Shown here: positions 6,257 through 9,198 of the stretch, in pieces
Position numbering within the stretch: position 1 is the first letter of the stretch
Layout: each line of letters starts with the position of its first letter
DNA from: Tiamatella sp964451715
GTDB lineage: Archaea; Thermoproteota; Thermoprotei_A; Sulfolobales; Acidilobaceae
Direction of reading: 5' to 3'
DNA length: 9,198 bases
Assembly (NCBI GenBank): GCA_964451715.1
Contig: CAYVIZ010000040.1
Location: forward strand, 1-9,198
Notes under the pieces: model-generated
Seen by the model: the letters and a program-made list of their open reading frames with translations, nothing else
Databases searched by the model: none
Told to the model about the DNA's origin: nothing
Position numbers and translations under genes: made by a program

Positions 6257-6706
6257 ATGGATGCTCCTAGAATAGGTATCGTAGTATCCGAGTTCAACTA
6301 TGACGTGACGAGAATAATGCTAGAGAAAGCGGTTAGCCACGCCGAGTTCCTAGGCGCTAGAGTAGTCACCATATACAAGGTTCCCGGAACATATGATTCT
6401 CCTTTCGCTGTTAAACAGTTGCTTGAAAACGATGAAATAGAAGGCGTAGCTGTTTTAGGAGCGGTTATAGAAGGCGAGACTGAGCATGATGAGGTAGTGG
6501 CCCACCAGGCTGCTCGGAAGCTTCTTGATCTAGGCATAGAATACGGTAAACCCGTGGCTCTCGGAATAATAGGTCCGGGCGCCTCTAGAATGCAGGCTGT
6601 CGAACGGGCGGAGGAGTATTCGGCTAGGGCGGTTGAGACTCTGGTTAAGATGATACGGAGGAAGAAGAAATACGAGGCCAACAGAGACATCGATGTGGTA
6701 GAGTGA
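6257..6706 (+). CDS. ribH: 6,7-dimethyl-8-ribityllumazine synthase
   Basis: Condenses 5-amino-6-ribitylamino-uracil with the RibB product to form 6,7-dimethyl-8-ribityllumazine, usually as a pentamer or 60-mer capsid. The 149-residue protein shows I-V-V-S-E-F-N (8-14), P-G-T-Y-D-S-P (43-49), the active-site block I-E-G-E-T-E-H-D-E-V (71-80) with catalytic His77, G-I-I-G-P-G (103-108) and R-M-Q-A-V-E-R-A (111-118). It closely resembles methanogen RibH as I recall it. The frame is open back to GTG 6188, but ATG 6257 is chosen because GGAGGT (6243-6248) lies 8 nt upstream and the fold begins right after it; the extra 23 residues are not family-like. A lysine/arginine-rich C-terminal extension follows the last helix. 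Confidence 0.93.
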   Translation: MDAPRIGIVVSEFNYDVTRIMLEKAVSHAEFLGARVVTIYKVPGTYDSPFAVKQLLENDEIEGVAVLGAVIEGETEHDEVVAHQAARKLLDLGIEYGKPVALGIIGPGASRMQAVERAEEYSARAVETLVKMIRRKKKYEANRDIDVVE

Positions 6707-6730
6707 ACTGGTTCGTGAGGAAAGACCGGT

Positions 6731-7438
6731 ATGAAGACCCGAGTAACGCTTATAGAGTTCCATGGTTATAGGGAATGGACTGAGAGCCTCGGCTATGATA
6801 GGGAGTGGAAGATACAGCTAGTCCAGTCGAGACTCTACTATGAGATACAGAGAACTGCGGCCTCAGTTAACGCCTATGCCCTCCCCTTAAGGTATGATTA
6901 CATGATAGTTCTATCCTCATCAATGGGATATGACGCGCATAAAGAACTGTTTGAGGCGGCCTCCTCGGAGAGCCCCGTTCCCGTGAGGATGTATAGTGCC
7001 GTTGACGAAGAACCTGCAGCCGCTTTGAATAAGGCCTTCAAGTACATTCGTGGAATGGAGGATGCCTCTTTCACTATTGAGCCTGTAGGGGATGACGAGT
7101 ATACTGCCGTGGCGCATGTTGATATAAACTCTGTTACGGGATACACCATGAGGTACGGTGTACTAGAGTCTTATAGGAAAACAATGGATGTTCTCATGGA
7201 GCTCATACGTATAGGAAGCCTGCATAGTGGTGTAACACAATACCTCGGTGGCGACAATATCCTCGTTGTCTTTCCTCCCTCGAAATGGAGGGAGGCATCT
7301 AGGAAACTGTTATTTGACTGGGTAAAGGTGGGCGGCGGCAGAGCTAGGTTTGCAAGGAAGAGCATGGAACTCGCTACAAGAGCCCTGGACATGATAAGAC
7401 AGGGCCTTTCAACAGCCGTCAACCTTTTAGAAGAGTAG
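6731..7438 (+). CDS. arfA: GTP cyclohydrolase III (riboflavin/F420 precursor pathway)
   Basis: Opens GTP to 2-amino-5-formylamino-6-ribosylamino-4(3H)-pyrimidinone 5'-phosphate, the archaeal entry to riboflavin and deazaflavin synthesis. Unlike bacterial RibA it retains the formyl group, which ArfB removes later. The 235-residue protein shows E-W-T-x-x-L-G-x-D-R-E-W (15-26), Q-S-R-L-Y (32-36), the palm-domain H-V-D-I-N (129-133) and G-G-D-N (173-176) metal/nucleotide blocks, and the C-terminal helix A-T-R-A-L-D-M-I-R (215-223). It is somewhat shorter than the 268-residue Methanocaldococcus enzyme. It starts 24 nt after ribH; GTGAGG (6715-6720) lies 10 nt before ATG 6731. It is the last gene of the riboflavin cluster; no ArfB or reductase gene follows within the window. 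Confidence 0.92.
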   Translation: MKTRVTLIEFHGYREWTESLGYDREWKIQLVQSRLYYEIQRTAASVNAYALPLRYDYMIVLSSSMGYDAHKELFEAASSESPVPVRMYSAVDEEPAAALNKAFKYIRGMEDASFTIEPVGDDEYTAVAHVDINSVTGYTMRYGVLESYRKTMDVLMELIRIGSLHSGVTQYLGGDNILVVFPPSKWREASRKLLFDWVKVGGGRARFARKSMELATRALDMIRQGLSTAVNLLEE

Positions 7439-7557
7439 GAATGCAATCCACTCTTTCTCCTGGGTCGTATTTAATAGAGAGCGAATGCATACTTTTATGC
7501 TGGGACGAGACCTCCCTTACCATGCCATTATAGCCTAGTAATGGAAGGGGATGCGCT
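7439..7557 (+). promoter_or_regulatory. Promoter and structured leader of the ribbon-helix-helix gene
   Basis: This 119-nt gap has a pyrimidine-rich tract after arfA (7451-7460, weak terminator) and two TATA candidates: TATTTAATA (about 7469-7477) and ACTTTTATG (7491-7499). The second is embedded in a perfect 5-bp inverted repeat, GCATA (7487-7491) and TATGC (7496-7500). Downstream, CCATTA (7525-7530) pairs with TAATGG (7539-7544). Alternatively CCCTTaCCAT (7514-7523) pairs with ATGGAAGGG (7541-7549) with one bulged A, covering the purine-rich ribosome-binding site before TTG 7558. No RNA gene is evident here. Confidence 0.45.
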
Positions 7558-8319
7558 TTGACTAAGAGGCACAGGAAGACGGTGTCCACGACAGTAGATG
7601 AAGAAACCTATATGCTGCTGAAACGGAAGGCTGAAGCGAGAGGGTATAGGATACTGTCGGACTACTTAAGGTATCTGATAGAGAAAGACATAGGAGCCGA
7701 GGAGACAGATACTCAGGCTTCTGGTTTACAGTTGGTTGATGACCTTAAGAGGATAGTGGAACAGCGTATAGATAGGATAGAGAGGCTTGTAGCGGATCTC
7801 TTAAACCCTTACACAGGTAAGATAGACAGGATACTGGCCCAGCTCTCCGAGATCCAAGAGCAGCTAGAAAGTATTTTATCCGGTGCAACACCCACAGCAC
7901 CAGCCTACAGCTCAGCCGAGGTGCAGGAGGGGCCTAGTAGAGCCCTGAAGCACCAGCCCCTCGTCTCTTACAGGAGGGAGCAGCCTTATACTCCTCCTAG
8001 GAAAAGCGCTATGGATAGGCTGAAAGAGGAGGGTGTCGTTTTCGAGAAGGACCTAGACTGGCTGAGAAGACCGGATCTCTTCTTCTCTAAACTTGAGAGA
8101 GAGGGGGCTATAGTAGTAGAATTAAGCGGGGGCAGGGTGGCTATAGACCCCTCATTCCTAGACGAGTTGAAGGTCAAGCTTAGAGAGGTTAATATACCTG
8201 AAGCGGAGTCTGTTGAGACCCTGCTGAGGCCTAATGAGGCACGGCTCTTCCGCCTACTAGTTGAGTCGGGTAAGGCGTACTACGACTCAGTGGAGGGCGG
8301 CTGGTATATAGACATATGA
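7558..8319 (+). CDS. Ribbon-helix-helix (CopG-like) protein with coiled coil and unknown C-terminal domain
   Basis: A 253-residue protein. Residues about 7-45 (K-T-V-S-T-T-V-D-E-E-T-Y, then G-Y-R-I-L-S-D-Y-L-R-Y-L-I-E-K) form a ribbon-helix-helix DNA-binding module. Residues about 56-108 are a heptad-like coiled coil. A Pro/Ser/Gln-rich linker (110-148) leads to a C-terminal domain (149-253) rich in L-K-E-E-G, L-F-F-S-K-L-E-R-E-G and L-R-P-N-E-A-R-L-F-R-L-L-V-E-S-G, possibly winged-helix-like. Such proteins dimerise and may bridge DNA or autoregulate. The start is TTG 7558; an ATG at 7551 reads into a stop after four codons in another frame, and GGAAGGGGAT (7543-7552) serves as ribosome-binding site. 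The gene lies just upstream of a C/D box sRNA and the uL2 gene. The target sites and exact role are unknown. Confidence 0.75.
   Translation: MTKRHRKTVSTTVDEETYMLLKRKAEARGYRILSDYLRYLIEKDIGAEETDTQASGLQLVDDLKRIVEQRIDRIERLVADLLNPYTGKIDRILAQLSEIQEQLESILSGATPTAPAYSSAEVQEGPSRALKHQPLVSYRREQPYTPPRKSAMDRLKEEGVVFEKDLDWLRRPDLFFSKLEREGAIVVELSGGRVAIDPSFLDELKVKLREVNIPEAESVETLLRPNEARLFRLLVESGKAYYDSVEGGWYIDI
8304..8310 (+). promoter_or_regulatory. Possible TATA box of the C/D box sRNA
   Basis: GTATATA lies within the last codons of the ribbon-helix-helix gene, about 20 nt before the 5' terminal stem of the sRNA. The spacing is slightly short for an archaeal TATA box, so the sRNA could instead be processed from the upstream transcript. 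Confidence 0.3.
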
Positions 8320-8329
8320 AATCATATGT
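8312..8329. repeat. Perfect 7-bp inverted repeat at the stop codon of the RHH gene
   Basis: ACATATG (8312-8318) and CATATGT (8323-8329) are separated by AAAT. The repeat spans the TGA stop (8317-8319) and its right arm overlaps the first bases of the sRNA terminal stem. It could be a protein-binding site or an RNA hairpin competing with the sRNA stem. Confidence 0.6.
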
Positions 8330-8401
8330 TAGATGAGGACGCTTAGCAGGGCTGACACGCCTATTAGTGCGTGGATGAGGATGTGGGAGACTCTGATAAC
8401 A
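8327..8401 (+). ncRNA. C/D box sRNA (2'-O-methylation guide), two kink-turns and two guides
   Basis: Box order is C AUGAGGA (8333-8339), guide CGCUUAGCAGGG (8340-8351), D' CUGA (8352-8355), C' AUGAGGA (8375-8381), guide UGUGGGAGACU (8382-8392), D CUGA (8393-8396). The terminal stem is UGUUA (8327-8331) with UAACA (8397-8401), perfect 5 bp. The internal stem is CACGC (8356-8360) with GCGUG (8369-8373), also perfect 5 bp. Both stems leave exactly three bulged bases (GAU) before the tandem G.A pairs, as a kink-turn bound by L7Ae requires. The box C fifth base is G rather than U, which would form a G.U with box D instead of U.U. Guides of 12 and 11 nt suit archaeal box C/D RNPs (L7Ae, Nop5, fibrillarin). 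By the N-plus-five rule, guide 1 would methylate the G in CCCUGCUAAGCG and guide 2 the second U in AGUCUCCCACA. The host RNAs are not identified. Confidence 0.85.
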
Positions 8402-8406
8402 CCCTA

Positions 8407-8412
8407 CTTTTT
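8407..8412 (+). terminator. T-run after the sRNA
   Basis: CTTTTT at 8407-8412 lies 6 nt after the closing stem of the sRNA and could end its transcript. It could alternatively be a weak TATA element for the following gene. Confidence 0.4.
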
Positions 8413-8421
8413 AAGGCAACC

Positions 8422-8428
8422 CTTATAA
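8422..8428 (+). promoter_or_regulatory. rpl2: Probable TATA box of the uL2 gene
   Basis: CTTATAA predicts a transcription start near 8450 and a leader of about 26 nt. The leader would include the purine-rich ribosome-binding site GAGGGGGAT (8463-8471), 5 nt before ATG 8477. Confidence 0.5.
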
Positions 8429-8476
8429 CCCTGTTTCCATCTCATGGTATAACGACCTGGTTGAGGGGGATAATAG

Positions 8477-9193
8477 ATGGGTAAACGACTGATACAGCAG
8501 CGTGCGGGAAGAGGGACGCCCACGTTCAGGAGTAGGAAGCATCTGCATCCCGGCCCCGGTAAATACCCGCAACCCAGCGGGGAAACCCTAAAAGGACGTG
8601 TGGTGGAGTTGATACATGACCCAGGTAGATATGTCCCGCTTGCAAGAATAGTGCTTGAGAACGGCGTCAAATTCCTAACCCCGGCTGCAGAGGGCATGTA
8701 TGTAGGCCAGCTCATACAGATAGGGCCCGAAGCGCCTCCCAGTAACGGTAACATTCTACCTCTAGGTAAAATACCCGAGGGAACACAGGTTTTCAACATA
8801 GAGCTCAGACCGGGGGACGGGGGTAAACTGGCTAGACAGTCAGGGTCATACGCGCTCGTCGTAGGCAGAAGCGGCAAGGAAACCATTGTAAAGCTGCCAA
8901 GCGGGAAACAGAAGGCTATTCTAAGCACTGCAAGAGCTACCATAGGAATACCTGCTGGAGGAGGTAGGATAGAGAAACCCATCCTTAAAGCTGGTAACGC
9001 CTATCATAAATGGAAGAAGAAAGCCAAGAAGTGGCCGAAGGTTAGAGGAGTCGCTATGTATGCTGCAACACACCCTCATGGCGGTGGGTCACACCAGAGT
9101 GAAGGCCATCCCACGACTGTGGCTAGAAACACTCCTCCAGGTGGTAAGGTAGGCCATATAGCGGCCCGTAGAACCGGTAGGAGGAAGAGGTAA
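8477..9193 (+). CDS. rpl2: Large-subunit ribosomal protein uL2 (L2P)
   Basis: Core protein of the 50S subunit that binds 23S rRNA near the peptidyl-transferase centre and supports subunit joining. The 238-residue length is standard for archaea. It has the archaeal N-terminus (M-G-K-R-L-I-Q-Q-R-A-G-R-G), the OB-like RNA-binding part (about 35-115), the SH3-like part (about 120-195), and the C-terminal conserved loop H-P-H-G-G-G (199-204) with the functionally important histidine. It ends in basic I-A-A-R-R-T-G-R-R-K-R. The bases before this loop read V-A-M-Y-A-A-T rather than the common V-A-M-N-(P/A)-V-D. Start ATG 8477 has a strong purine site 5 nt upstream. It has its own predicted promoter, and the gene upstream is not from the S10 operon, so uL2 appears detached from the usual L3-L4-L23-L2 order on its left side. 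What follows lies outside the window. Confidence 0.96.
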   Translation: MGKRLIQQRAGRGTPTFRSRKHLHPGPGKYPQPSGETLKGRVVELIHDPGRYVPLARIVLENGVKFLTPAAEGMYVGQLIQIGPEAPPSNGNILPLGKIPEGTQVFNIELRPGDGGKLARQSGSYALVVGRSGKETIVKLPSGKQKAILSTARATIGIPAGGGRIEKPILKAGNAYHKWKKKAKKWPKVRGVAMYAATHPHGGGSHQSEGHPTTVARNTPPGGKVGHIAARRTGRRKR

Positions 9194-9198
9194 ATACA

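Noticed and set aside
8340..8351. Guide 1 targeting the archaeal 16S CCCUGCUCCUUG region near the decoding site
   Set aside because: From memory only about seven bases (CCCUGCU) pair, too few for a confident guide-target duplex; it needs a search against this organism's rRNA.
8404..8982. Long open frame antisense to the uL2 gene
   Set aside because: It mirrors a certain ribosomal gene; the product is Pro/Ser/Leu-rich with no fold, and it is explained by codon bias of the plus strand.
1..9198. CRISPR arrays, insertion sequences, tRNA or rRNA genes
   Set aside because: No spaced direct repeats, transposase-like frames, terminal repeats or tRNA-like folds were seen in the gaps between genes.

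Overview
The window looks like a stretch of chromosome from a hyperthermophilic Thermoproteota (crenarchaeal) organism, most likely Desulfurococcales-like; I do not name a species. The grounds are archaeal protein versions (archaeal-type riboflavin synthase RibC, GTP cyclohydrolase III, archaeal uL2, a COG2524-type HTH-CBS regulator, a DUF2192-like protein), arginine codons dominated by AGG/AGA, isoleucine often ATA, frequent GTG and TTG starts, GGTG-type Shine-Dalgarno sites, A/T-rich archaeal TATA boxes, and a C/D box sRNA.

Left part (1-3450): a partial PadR-like regulator (minus strand, cut by the window edge) diverges from myo-inositol-1-phosphate synthase (plus) across one AT-rich promoter region. 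Converging on ino1 is a minus-strand pair: an HTH-CBS regulator followed after 9 nt by a PPC/DUF296 protein whose Shine-Dalgarno site spans the regulator's stop codon. Upstream of the regulator lies a separately promoted minus-strand DUF2192-like gene.

Middle part (3451-7438): a compact plus-strand cluster diverges from the DUF2192-like gene. It begins with a 57-residue small gene with a GTG start. This overlaps a SpoIIM-family membrane protein by 8 nt. A two-anchor, sequon-rich surface protein follows and overlaps ribB by 4 nt; ribB overlaps ribC by 16 nt. After a 69-nt gap with its own TATA box and a strong GGAGGT site come ribH and arfA. Together RibB, RibC, RibH and ArfA supply the first step (GTP opening), the four-carbon unit, and the last two steps of archaeal riboflavin synthesis. 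The formamide hydrolase (ArfB), reductase and phosphatase steps are not in the window.

Right part (7439-9198): a 119-nt leader/intergenic stretch with nested inverted repeats precedes a ribbon-helix-helix plus coiled-coil protein. Directly after its stop codon is a C/D box sRNA of about 75 nt (8327-8401), not part of any protein gene, with two complete kink-turns and two guides. It is followed by a T-run, a TATA box, and the gene for ribosomal protein uL2. The sRNA is the best-supported discovery in the window; its targets could not be identified without searching.
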